Assembly (NCBI GenBank): GCA_937871705.1
Contig: CALMOO010000504.1
Coordinates: forward strand, 5,755-12,608
Length of the DNA stretch: 6,854 bases
Direction of reading: 5' to 3'
Source of the DNA: an uncultured Hymenobacter sp.
GTDB lineage: Bacteria > Bacteroidota > Bacteroidia > Cytophagales > Hymenobacteraceae
In this document: one piece after another, positions 1-6,170 of the stretch
Layout: each line of letters begins with the position of its first letter
How positions within the stretch are numbered: the first letter of the stretch is position 1
The notes under the pieces: generated by a model
Database searches by the model: none
What the model was told of the DNA's origin: nothing
Seen by the model: only the letters and a program-made list of their open reading frames with translations
Program-made: the position numbers and the translations under genes

Positions 1-632
1 ATTGCCCGTACCGCTTCGCTCACGCTGGGCTTGCTGGTCACGCCCACCAACAGCCGCGATGACCCAGGGTACACGTAGGAGTGGGAGCTGTATCGCCGGA
101 ATCAGCAAGGACTTAGCCCAATAAGCCCGGCGCAGCTTCGCTTAGCCCAACTCGAACGCTTGCATGAGCAAGGAGACCTGACAGCCGACGAGGAGAAGGA
201 ATACCTGGCTTTGTTGGCGGAGGTTAAAGGCGTTCACGTGCAGCATTTGTCCGAGTTAACTCCTAAGCCAAAACACTCACCAGTACCTGCGAAATGGAAG
301 CAAAAAGGGGGTAGGATTGATGTTTTAAAAGAGGGCAACTGGAAGTATACTGATTGGGAGGGTAACATAGTAGTATATAACGGAGATGAACCTAATTTTG
401 ACCCTCACCAACGCCAACAGGTTGATATAGAAGCCATAGAGGAAATTGCACTTCCGACTTTATTAAAGCAGATGAGAATACGTGGCACCACAAGAATAAC
501 CTAAAGACAATGCAGGAGGTACCAACTTCTGTGCACCAGCGCTTTACACACTATGGTGCCCGTTCAATCATTAAAAAATGGAGTGCCGTAAGGCCTGTTA
601 AAAAAGCCGTAATCAGAAAGAAGAAGCCATGA
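1..632 (+). pseudogene. Polymorphic toxin C-terminal region, WHH-type HNH/ENDO VII nuclease, disrupted
   Basis: This is the 3' end of a secreted polymorphic toxin; its 5' part lies outside the window. Frame +1 reads from base 1 (LTLGLLVTPTNSRDDPGYT), meets TAG at 76-78, then continues through EWELYRRNQQG and GGRIDVLKEGNWKYTDWEG to the VVYNGDEPNFDPH...VDI pre-nuclease motif. Near 439-443 the homology moves to frame +3, giving GNCTSDF then TWHHKNNLKTMQEVPTSVHQ and RFTHYG. This is the WHH metal-dependent DNase signature with all its histidines. Restoring one G in GAGGAAAT joins the frames as VDIEAIEGNCTSDF. The restored frame ends at TGA 630-632, sharing ATGA with the downstream immunity gene. 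The only conventional continuous ORF here would start at TTG 160 and stop at 504 before the catalytic core, so I do not call it as a gene. In this family the nuclease tip is delivered to rival cells and cuts nucleic acid. Two lesions make the copy probably inactive; the frameshift alone could be an assembly error. Confidence 0.85.
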
Positions 633-1084
633 TTAACATCATTTCCTGGGGGCCGAACGATGAAGCTGTAGTGGCTGCTTTCGAGCAGGAGCTAGGCTTT
701 ACGCTGCCCGATGACTACCGCCTTTTTTTGAAAGAGAACAATGGGTGTAAGGTAAACAGGCAGGTGTTTCTCGTTGAAGACCTGGACCAAGACATCCTGC
801 TTCATGTCTTCTACGGCATCACCAACGCCAAATCCAAGTCCCTTACGCTGCGTTACTGGCTCAACGAGTTTGGCGATGAGATAGCGGAGAAAACCGTCTT
901 GTTCGGCTCGGACCCTGGTGGGGGCTTTCTGATGTATATCACAGCCGGCGAGGATAGAGGAGTATACTACTGGGACCATGCCTATTTTTTCCCTCAATCA
1001 TCGGAAGAGGAGGGCAACACGTACTTTGTAGCGGAGTCTTTCGCTGCGTTTTGCGATTTAGTAGCGGACTACGTACCGGCATAG
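629..1084 (+). CDS. SUKH (SMI1/KNR4) family immunity protein
   Basis: A cytoplasmic immunity protein of 151 aa, with no signal peptide or membrane segment. The N-terminal part has the SMI1/KNR4 (SUKH-1) signature: an aromatic and acidic helix (VVAAFEQELGFTLPDDY, residues 14-30) followed by RLFLKENNG (31-39). Mid-protein LFGSDPGGGFLMYI (91-104) and VYYWDHAYF (112-120) match the family pattern of a G-rich turn followed by a strand ending in W-D. It closes with the ESFAAFCDLV helix (137-146). SUKH proteins bind and neutralise nuclease toxins. The ATG overlaps the TGA of the toxin frame (ATGA at 629-632), implying translational coupling with the WHH toxin, so it is probably that toxin's cognate antidote. 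No lesions are seen, in contrast to the broken toxin. It may now protect against kin that carry the intact toxin. A terminator-like element follows at 1159-1201. Confidence 0.92.
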   Translation: MINIISWGPNDEAVVAAFEQELGFTLPDDYRLFLKENNGCKVNRQVFLVEDLDQDILLHVFYGITNAKSKSLTLRYWLNEFGDEIAEKTVLFGSDPGGGFLMYITAGEDRGVYYWDHAYFFPQSSEEEGNTYFVAESFAAFCDLVADYVPA

Positions 1085-1158
1085 CAGACAAATGCCTCGT
1101 TAGCGTGAGCATAGCGGGCTAATCAACGCTTTTTATCAAAGGGCACCTTACCATCAAC

Positions 1159-1201
1159 AAAAAGCCAGCCTCTGCATGAGAGCCGGCTTTCTGGTTTTGC
1201 A
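1159..1201. terminator. Stem-loop terminator element 1, after the SUKH gene
   Basis: The left arm is AAAGCCAGCCTCT (1161-1173), the loop GCATG, and the right arm AGAGCCGGCTTT (1179-1190). The stem has one A/C mismatch and a bulged C. It lies 76 bp after the SUKH stop. On the + strand it is followed by a weak T-rich tail (CTGGTTTTG); on the - strand the tail is TTTTTG, so it may work in both directions. It is the same length as the element at 1932-1974, and 17 of the last 19 bases are shared. Confidence 0.6.
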
Positions 1202-1357
1202 TAAGTGTAAGTAGAACGGTAAAGCCGGGCCCGTTTCTAGCAAAAGCAGAGCGCAGACTGGCTACGCTGCCCTTCGGTTGTAGGCGATGGCTGAAGTAGC
1301 TGACCCACCTACAGCCGAGGCATGGTTTACCCGCCCCAAAAGCCCTAATCTTCCGTT

Positions 1358-1861
1358 ATGACCTCCCCCCAAGCAACGCAGGAGTTGTTGGCCGCCGTAC
1401 TTGACCGGCTGGCGCACTACGAAGTAGCCGCGCAGCCGCCACTTGCTGAAGCAGCGCGAGAAGCATTCAGAAGCCGGGTAGCTGATACGCTCTCCTATGA
1501 GTTACCCACCGCCTACCTCGATTTGTTGGCTAGCACGGACGGGCTAAGCTGGAATAGCCTGGTGCTTTACGCCAGCGAGACGCGGCTAGGTGCGGACGAT
1601 GAGCTGGAGATTCAAGGTCTGCTGGAAGCGAACATCCAACTCCGCCTGGCCTATACACCTGATAAAGACTTTATCTACTTCGCGGAGTCGGGGATGGATG
1701 CCTACCGCCACAACCTGGTGGCCGGTAAGTTTGAGATTTCAGACCGGGTAGTGGGAGACTCCGTTTTTGAGACCTTTGACACGGCCGAAGAACTATTCCA
1801 GCGACTACTCACGAATATGCTGCACGTGGGGGATGACGACGAGGACGATACTGATTTTTGA
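1358..1861 (+). CDS. YrhA-like SUKH-superfamily immunity protein
   Basis: A soluble 167-aa acidic protein with no signal peptide. It resembles the YrhA/SMI1-KNR4-like group. An N-terminal helical segment (residues 8-45) leads to ELPTAYLDLLASTDGLSWNS (48-67), the family's 'LP..Y...L...DGL.WN' core, then LVLYAS (68-73). After a variable stretch, DFIYFAESGMDAYRHNL (104-120) and KFEISDRVVGDSVFETFDTA (124-143) match the usual strand pairs, and EELFQRLL (144-151) is the closing helix. The tail DDDEDDTDF is strongly acidic, as is common in proteins that mask a basic nuclease surface. The role as an antidote to another toxin tip is inferred from family and position next to the SUKH gene; no matching toxin gene is visible. 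The start is ATG 1358, with no clear Shine-Dalgarno. A 23-codon reading frame (1287-1361) ends in an ATGA overlap with this start. A near-perfect terminator follows at 1932-1974. Confidence 0.75.
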   Translation: MTSPQATQELLAAVLDRLAHYEVAAQPPLAEAAREAFRSRVADTLSYELPTAYLDLLASTDGLSWNSLVLYASETRLGADDELEIQGLLEANIQLRLAYTPDKDFIYFAESGMDAYRHNLVAGKFEISDRVVGDSVFETFDTAEELFQRLLTNMLHVGDDDEDDTDF

Positions 1862-1931
1862 GCTGGCGAACTGTTGCGCAGCGCTAAAATTGGCTTATAA
1901 CTAGTGCATACCGGCCTTCGTACGGCTAATC

Positions 1932-1974
1932 AAAAAGCCGGTTCCTGAGTGGGAACCGGCTTTCTGATTGTGCA
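1932..1974. terminator. Stem-loop terminator element 2, after the YrhA-like gene
   Basis: A perfect 12-bp stem, AAAGCCGGTTCC (1934-1945) with GGAACCGGCTTT (1952-1963), closes a 6-base loop TGAGTG. On the + strand it is followed by CTGATTG. Read on the - strand the stem runs into TTTTTGATT, a better U-tract. It could therefore end both the YrhA-like transcript and the convergent DUF6624 transcript, for which no nearer terminator is visible. It is homologous in length and flanks to the element at 1159-1201. Confidence 0.85.
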
Positions 1975-2105
1975 AGGTTGCCTATGGAAATACACGGGGT
2001 ACCTATGCCAGTGCGGGAAAGAGAAGTGAGAGACCACACCAACTGCGCCTTAGTCGAATCGAGGCAAGATTACTTACGGGCGAGAAGACACCTTTATAGA
2101 CTCGT

Positions 2106-3062
2106 CTAGTTCGTGCCTGCCTTGACTGGCGCGGCGGCCTTTTTTGGCAGCACATACTCGAACCCGTATCCTTTGGCGTAATCCGCTAGGGTTCCCAGGC
2201 CCATTGTCGCGCGGCGTTCGTCTACGCGGGCTTCATCGGCAATGGGGAAAAACTCGTTTTTGCCGGTGCTGGTGTTGGTGCGCACCTGGCTGCCGTAGAG
2301 CTGCGGTTTGTCTTGAAATACCAACACCCGGTCTTCCATCAGAGCTAGGTTCTGGGTAGCAAGTCCGCCCTTTTTGGTTTCTTCCCGAATCAGCGGCAGG
2401 TACTTCTGAATGGACGCTAAATCGGAATGCTGAATAACTAAAAAGGCAGCCATACTGCCGGTGCGGCCTACCAGGCTCGCGCCTGGCCAGCCGTACTGCT
2501 CAATGATGGCTTTGACCCGCGCCTCGTTTTGCGCGTCGTGGACCTGCATCTGTTGGAAAAGCGAGTCGAGCTGCGGCGACTTTTGGCCATAGAGCCGCTG
2601 AAGAGGACCAATGGCGCGCCGGCTTCCCTGGTCGGTTTCGTAGATGGCTTCCAACTCGCGTTTTAGCGGCAGGTTATAGGTTGCTTCCGTGTGCGTCACC
2701 GCTGCTTCTAGCTTATGCAGCATTGGGAGCCAACGCTTATCGGCGTGCAGGCTCGCTAAGTCCGCGTCAGCTTTTAGGTCTGCAATCCGGTCCCACCCAG
2801 CCAAGGTGGCGCGGTCCAGGTCTCGGAAGGCGTTGGTTGCCTCGCCGGCCAGCGCCCAGCTACAGGCTGCATTATAGAACTCCCCAGCCGTGGGCTTGCT
2901 ACCCCGTAGCTTAAAGGCTTGCTTCCACAAGTCGCCGGCCCGGTGGTAATCCTTGCTCATGTGGGCGGCAAAGGCCGCATTCTTCAGGGCAGGAGCGGTG
3001 GATTGCGCAAGGAGGCTGGGGCTACTGGCTAAGCCGAGCAGCAAGAACAAGAGGTGCTTCAT
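2106..3062 (-). CDS. Secreted TPR-like and DUF6624 domain protein
   Basis: A 318-aa protein with a clear type I signal peptide: MKHL, a hydrophobic core (residues 4-12), and likely cleavage after LLA19 before Gln20. It is therefore periplasmic or exported. Residues about 25-115 are helical and resemble the TPR end-of-group domain: AHMSKDYHRAGDLWKQAF (33-50), EFYNAACSWALAG, and a W-rich DLKADADLASLHADKRW. Residues about 125-300 match DUF6624: IIEQYGWPGASLVGRTGS, FLVIQHSD, KYLPLIREETKKGG, and the highly typical LALMEDRVLVFQDKPQLYGSQ followed by FPIADEARVDERRATMGLG. The C-terminal tail is Lys/Ala-rich. The family's biochemical role is unknown and I assign none. The gene is monocistronic, convergent with the immunity genes and divergent from the mobile-element remnants. 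Upstream of its start lies the strong palindrome at 3130-3177. No Shine-Dalgarno is visible before the ATG. Confidence 0.85.
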   Translation of the reverse strand: MKHLLFLLLGLASSPSLLAQSTAPALKNAAFAAHMSKDYHRAGDLWKQAFKLRGSKPTAGEFYNAACSWALAGEATNAFRDLDRATLAGWDRIADLKADADLASLHADKRWLPMLHKLEAAVTHTEATYNLPLKRELEAIYETDQGSRRAIGPLQRLYGQKSPQLDSLFQQMQVHDAQNEARVKAIIEQYGWPGASLVGRTGSMAAFLVIQHSDLASIQKYLPLIREETKKGGLATQNLALMEDRVLVFQDKPQLYGSQVRTNTSTGKNEFFPIADEARVDERRATMGLGTLADYAKGYGFEYVLPKKAAAPVKAGTN

Positions 3063-3129
3063 GCCGAAAGGTACAGGAAGGGCTGATTATGTATTCAAAG
3101 AATGGTCGTATTCTGAAAGGTTTTTTAGA

Positions 3130-3177
3130 GTGCCTCAGCGGTCCTAAAAAGGCAGGTTTTTGGGGCCGCTGAGGCAC
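3130..3177. repeat. 21-bp-stem palindrome with 6-base loop
   Basis: The left arm starts GTGCCTCAGCGG (3130-3141) and runs to AAAAA (3146-3150). The loop is GGCAGG (3151-3156). The right arm runs from TTTTT (3157-3161) to CCGCTGAGGCAC (3166-3177). All 21 positions pair if two G-T wobbles are allowed (3142/3165 and 3145/3162). With a one-base bulge, AGAG (3127-3130) and CTCT (3178-3181) extend the base. Neither side carries a T-tract outside the stem, so it is not a classical terminator. It sits 68 bp upstream of the DUF6624 start and could be a 5'-leader hairpin of that gene. It could also be a miniature mobile element or two abutted transposon ends. Confidence 0.75.
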
Positions 3178-3258
3178 CTCTCTTGGAGTAGTTGTGGTAG
3201 CTTTATAGATAGCTAAACAGTCTCTTTTATTACCATGTGTCCCTGCTCTTTCGATTAG

Positions 3259-3583
3259 AAATTATGTGGTGATTTCCTCAAAGCACTAGTATCATTTCCA
3301 GTTGTCTTGCTTGTGCTTGGCTTGATTATCCTTACGAGGTATCGAAAGGAAATTAGGGAAGAGAATATTAGGGCTAACTAAAGCAAGTGCTACTGGAGCA
3401 GATTTTCTTTTTAACACGGAGGAAGTGCTAGCTATTTCTGAGAGCACCGACCATGTGGAAGGCATTACATCTCAGGAATCATTTCAAAAGAGCTTGCACT
3501 TACTAGGCTACATAACATAGTCTTTCAGAACGATAGTAGCGCTGACCCAGCAAAAGTTGATTGAAGAGGAAAAGAATAAATGA
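3259..3583 (+). pseudogene. Possible decayed small membrane-protein gene
   Basis: Two overlapping reading frames look like pieces of one small gene. Frame +1 (3259-3381) encodes FLKALVSFPVVLLVLGLIIL followed by TRYRKEIREENIRAN, i.e. one hydrophobic helix then a charged segment. Frame +2 (3326-3583) encodes ASATGADFLFNTEEVLAISE, then TDHVEGITSQESFQKSLHLL, an in-frame TAG at 3518-3520, and ALTQQKLIEEEKNK to TGA 3581-3583. Joined near 3380 they would give a membrane-anchored protein of roughly 105 residues. No in-frame ATG exists; ATG 3264 is in another frame and would also need a shift. I do not recognise the family. The region is richer in A+T than its neighbours, fitting acquired or decaying DNA. 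The evidence is reading-frame texture only, and chance is a real alternative. Confidence 0.3.
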
Positions 3584-3603
3584 GACCCTGTTGAGCTACT
3601 TCG

Positions 3604-3847
3604 TCACAAGCCTTCGCGCCTGAAGCGGTCCAAACGCTAGCACACCACCAAGTAGAATTACTGCTGACTGGCTTTGAGCAAGAACTGTTTGAAGGCGGTA
3701 CGATTGGCCTTGCCCGGATTCTTGGTCTGTGTATACGTGATAGACACGACCGTGCCGCAGGGCAAACTTGCGCAGCTGGTGCAGCTGATTATGCGTAGAC
3801 TGGCCTTTGTCCTTCGTCGACACGCGGGCATAGATGGCGACTTGCAT
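3604..3847 (-). pseudogene. Serine recombinase (Tn3-type resolvase) remnant, N-terminal half
   Basis: From ATG 3845-3847 the minus strand encodes MQVAIYARVSTKDKGQ with Arg8 and the nucleophile Ser10 in the positions usual for Tn3/gamma-delta resolvases, then NQLHQLRKFA and VYTDQESG. At the GGG of 3713-3715 (read as CCC on +) one base is missing. The homology continues in the next frame as GKANRTAFKQFLLKASQQ, then LDRFRREGL, which supplies the catalytic Asp-Arg..Arg motif. That frame carries stops at 3658-3660, at 3637-3639 (TAG where the family has Trp), and at 3604-3606. The rest of the catalytic domain and the DNA-binding HTH are absent; a full protein would be about 180-200 aa. A continuous reading frame from TTG 3853 exists but becomes unrelated sequence after the frameshift. 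The element is dead and marks the remains of a transposon or integrative element beside the monooxygenase module. Confidence 0.87.
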
Positions 3848-3906
3848 GCTCAAAAAGAGGGGTGTCCGTCTAACAGAGAGTCTTGTAACCTAAAAAACAC
3901 GAAAAA

Positions 3907-3942
3907 CGTTATGTAAATGACCCAAAAGTCATTTACATAACG
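3907..3942. promoter_or_regulatory. 15-bp perfect inverted repeat, candidate TetR operator
   Basis: CGTTATGTAAATGAC (3907-3921) and GTCATTTACATAACG (3928-3942) are exact inverted copies separated by CCAAAA. The right arm ends three bases before the monooxygenase ATG (3946). A dyad of this size over the promoter/start region of an operon that encodes its own TetR protein is the standard TetR operator arrangement. A weak -35/-33-like TTGTAA lies at 3883-3888 with TATGTA at 3910-3915 inside the left arm, so bound repressor could block polymerase; that promoter guess is tentative. An mRNA hairpin over the ribosome-binding region is an alternative or additional role. No similar dyad lies before the TetR gene itself. 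Confidence 0.68.
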
Positions 3943-3945
3943 CTC

Positions 3946-5472
3946 ATGAAAAAGACGGATGTATTAATTATTGGTGCCGGCCCAACGGGCTTGGTCCATG
4001 CCTTGTGGCTTACTAAACAAGGGGTTACGGTCCGCCTTATCGATAAGAGTAGGGGCCCTGGGGAGACCTCTCGCGCTATGGTGGTCCAAGCCCGTACGCT
4101 CGAATTATACCGTCAACTCGGCCTAGCCGAGGCTGTGGTGGCCGCCGGCTACCAGACGCCCGCCATGAACATGTGGGTACAGGGCAAACACAAAGCGCAG
4201 CTTCAGTTGGTGGACGCAGGCAAAGGAATTTCGCCTTATCCCTTTGTGCTGGTCTTTCCCCAGGACCGCCACGAGCGTTTTTTGGTGGAACGCTTGCAAG
4301 CGCTTGGGGTAGAGGTCGAGCGTCAAACCGAACTACTCTCGTTTGAGGATAAGGGCGACCACGTAGAGGCGGTGCTGCAGCACTACGATGGGCAGCAGGA
4401 AACCTGCACGGCCTTGTACCTGGCTGGTTGCGACGGCGCCCGCTCACTGGTGCGCCACCAGATTGGCAGCGGCTTCGAGGGCGGCACCTACCGGCAGCTC
4501 TTCTACGTGGCGGACGTGGTCGCGAGTGGGGTAAATCCGGCCAATGAAGCCCACATTGCTTTCGATAAATCCGAGTTCCTGCTTATGATGTACTACGGAC
4601 AGGCCAGCCAGTACCGCTTCATCGGCACCGTACGGGACGAGCGCGCCGAGCATCCCGAAAGCCTGACCTTCGAAGATGTTGGCCACGAGGCCCTCACCGG
4701 CCTTAATATCCAGGTGGAGCAGGTAAACTGGTTTTCCACTTACCGGGTTCACCACCGCGTCACGGACTATTTCCGGCGAGGCCGGGCCTTCCTGCTGGGC
4801 GACGCGGCTCACGTGCATAGCCCAGCGGGGGGGCAGGGCATGAATACTGGCATCCTGGACGCTATTAACTTAGCCTGGAAGTTCGCCGCTGTGGTGAAGG
4901 GACAAGCATCAGCGCGCTTGCTCGACAGCTACGAAGTAGAGCGGCAGGCTTTCGCCCACAAACTGGTGGAAACTACTGACCGCTTATTCACCTTCGCCAC
5001 AGCTGAGGGCGGCTTTGCGGACTTCGTGCGGGGGAACATCGCGCCCCTCTTCCTCGGTATCGCCTATAAGAGTGAGCATCTGCGCGAATACTTGTTTCGC
5101 ATCATTTCCCAGACTACACTCAATTACCACGAAAGCCCGTTAAGTGCTGGCAAGGCCGGAGACGTGCAGGGCGGTGACCGATTGCCTCGGGTGCCACTGC
5201 TAGACGTGGACAATTATGCCCCACTAACGGAAATTGGCTGGCAGGTGCATGTGTACGGTGAGGCGAACGCCGACCTGCAAACGTGGTGTACCCAGCATCT
5301 TATCTCACTGCACGTGTTTGACTGGCAGCTCGCGTACCATAAAGCCGGCCTAGCCAAAAATGCGGCCTACTTGCTACGGCCCGATACGTATGTGGCCCTG
5401 GCTGACCCGGCGGGCTCACCGGCCACGCTGAGCCGCTACCTTCGCGAACGCGGGCTTAATCTGATAGTGTAA
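3946..5472 (+). CDS. Class A FAD-dependent aromatic monooxygenase (FAD_binding_3 family)
   Basis: A 508-aa cytoplasmic flavoprotein of the PHBH/PheA/aromatic polyketide hydroxylase type. It would insert one oxygen atom of O2 into an aromatic substrate using NAD(P)H. The Rossmann GxGxxG motif is VLIIGAGPTG (residues 6-15), followed by the ribose-binding acid in VRLIDKS. The class A DG motif is CDGARSLVR (162-170). The GD motif is FLLGDAAHVHSPAGGQGMN (282-300), where Asp286 contacts the FAD ribityl chain, followed by DAINLAWKFA. Between DG and GD lies the variable substrate-binding sheet (about 175-275). Residues about 400-508 (GDRLPRVPLLD ... AAYLLRPDTYVALAD) are the thioredoxin-like C-terminal domain found in phenol-hydroxylase-like and polyketide/rifampicin-hydroxylase-like members, so the enzyme is complete. 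The start is ATG 3946, directly after the operator dyad. It forms an operon with the TetR gene 17 bp downstream. Substrate unknown; xenobiotic or antibiotic hydroxylation is inferred from context. Confidence 0.93.
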   Translation: MKKTDVLIIGAGPTGLVHALWLTKQGVTVRLIDKSRGPGETSRAMVVQARTLELYRQLGLAEAVVAAGYQTPAMNMWVQGKHKAQLQLVDAGKGISPYPFVLVFPQDRHERFLVERLQALGVEVERQTELLSFEDKGDHVEAVLQHYDGQQETCTALYLAGCDGARSLVRHQIGSGFEGGTYRQLFYVADVVASGVNPANEAHIAFDKSEFLLMMYYGQASQYRFIGTVRDERAEHPESLTFEDVGHEALTGLNIQVEQVNWFSTYRVHHRVTDYFRRGRAFLLGDAAHVHSPAGGQGMNTGILDAINLAWKFAAVVKGQASARLLDSYEVERQAFAHKLVETTDRLFTFATAEGGFADFVRGNIAPLFLGIAYKSEHLREYLFRIISQTTLNYHESPLSAGKAGDVQGGDRLPRVPLLDVDNYAPLTEIGWQVHVYGEANADLQTWCTQHLISLHVFDWQLAYHKAGLAKNAAYLLRPDTYVALADPAGSPATLSRYLRERGLNLIV

Positions 5473-5489
5473 AGCTCCCAAGACACGGA

Positions 5490-6170
5490 ATGGAATTGAG
5501 GGATAACCAACCCAAATGGAACCGGCGCAAGGACGCACGGCCTGCCGAGATTATTGAGGCAGCCTTGCACGTATTTACCGAGCAGGGGTTTGCCTCTGCC
5601 AAGCTGGAGGAGGTCGCGCGGCGTGCGGGTATCGCGAAGGGGACGCTCTACCGCTACTTCGACACGAAGGAAGACCTGTTCCGGGCGGTCGTCCAGCACG
5701 CCATTGCCGGCAACCTGCAAACCATTGAACAAGCCGCGCAGGCGTTTCAGGGGTCTCTTCGGGAGCTTGTGCCGGTCTTACTCACCCAAATCGCGGGCCG
5801 GATGAGCAACAGCCGCCTGCCGGCCTTGGCCCGGCTGGTCATTGGCGAAAGCCGGGTTTTCCCCGACCTAGCCCGTATCTGGCACGATAACGTCGTGGCG
5901 CACGTGCTGCGGCTGCTTACGAGCTTAATTGCCGAAGCGCAGGCCCGCGGCGAGGTGCGTCCTGGCGACCCTACGGCGTACGCCCTTTCCATTGTCGGCC
6001 CGCTGGTAACGGGCATGTTGTTTTCTGAAGTATTCGGCGTTGCCGGGCCCCACGCAATGAGTCTGGCTACTCTGGCGGTGCAGCATGCGGAGACGGTGTT
6101 GCGAGGTATGCTACTAGCAGCTAGTGAGTCTTCACCTAAAGAGGAAGGAAATCTACAAGAAATTACCTAA
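5490..6170 (+). CDS. TetR/AcrR family transcriptional repressor
   Basis: A 226-aa regulator. Residues about 18-64 form the TetR_N DNA-binding domain: IIEAALHVFTEQGFASAKLE (21-40), then the HTH VARRAGIAKGTLYRYFDTKE (42-61) and DLFRAVVQHA. The C-terminal ligand domain is all-helical. ALARLVIGESRVFPDLARIW and the DPTAYALSIVGPLVTGMLFSE stretch resemble the AefR-like/TetR_C_39 type, which usually senses small hydrophobic or aromatic compounds. The gene starts at ATG 5490, 17 bp after the monooxygenase stop, on the same strand and with no intervening terminator or dyad, so the two are almost certainly co-transcribed. Because the only strong dyad lies at 3907-3942, the protein probably represses the whole operon, including itself. 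The ligand is plausibly the monooxygenase substrate. The C-terminal tail (SSPKEEGNLQEIT) is polar and probably disordered. Confidence 0.95.
   Translation: MELRDNQPKWNRRKDARPAEIIEAALHVFTEQGFASAKLEEVARRAGIAKGTLYRYFDTKEDLFRAVVQHAIAGNLQTIEQAAQAFQGSLRELVPVLLTQIAGRMSNSRLPALARLVIGESRVFPDLARIWHDNVVAHVLRLLTSLIAEAQARGEVRPGDPTAYALSIVGPLVTGMLFSEVFGVAGPHAMSLATLAVQHAETVLRGMLLAASESSPKEEGNLQEIT

Noticed and set aside
160..504. A 114-codon frame from TTG 160 as an independent gene
   Set aside because: The protein similarity begins before it and passes through it into frame +3. It is the middle of the broken toxin, with a non-ATG start and no catalytic core.
3063..3105. A Bacteroidota-type promoter (TTTG, 22 bp, TACCTTTC) before the DUF6624 gene
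   Set aside because: The -7-like box lies only a few bases from the ATG, so transcription would begin at or inside the start codon; the match is also imperfect.
3130..3177. The long palindrome as an intrinsic terminator
   Set aside because: No T-run follows the stem on either strand (CTCTTGG on +, TCTAAAAAA on -), and no gene ends into it.
3596..3853. An 85-aa intact small resolvase-like protein from TTG 3853
   Set aside because: The residues after TDQESG are unrelated to the family, while the family's next motifs appear in the neighbouring frame with stops. It is a frameshifted remnant, and ATG 3847 is the better start.
4076..4818. Long minus-strand open frames inside the monooxygenase gene
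   Set aside because: They are antisense shadows of a well-conserved flavoprotein, with no family motifs of their own.
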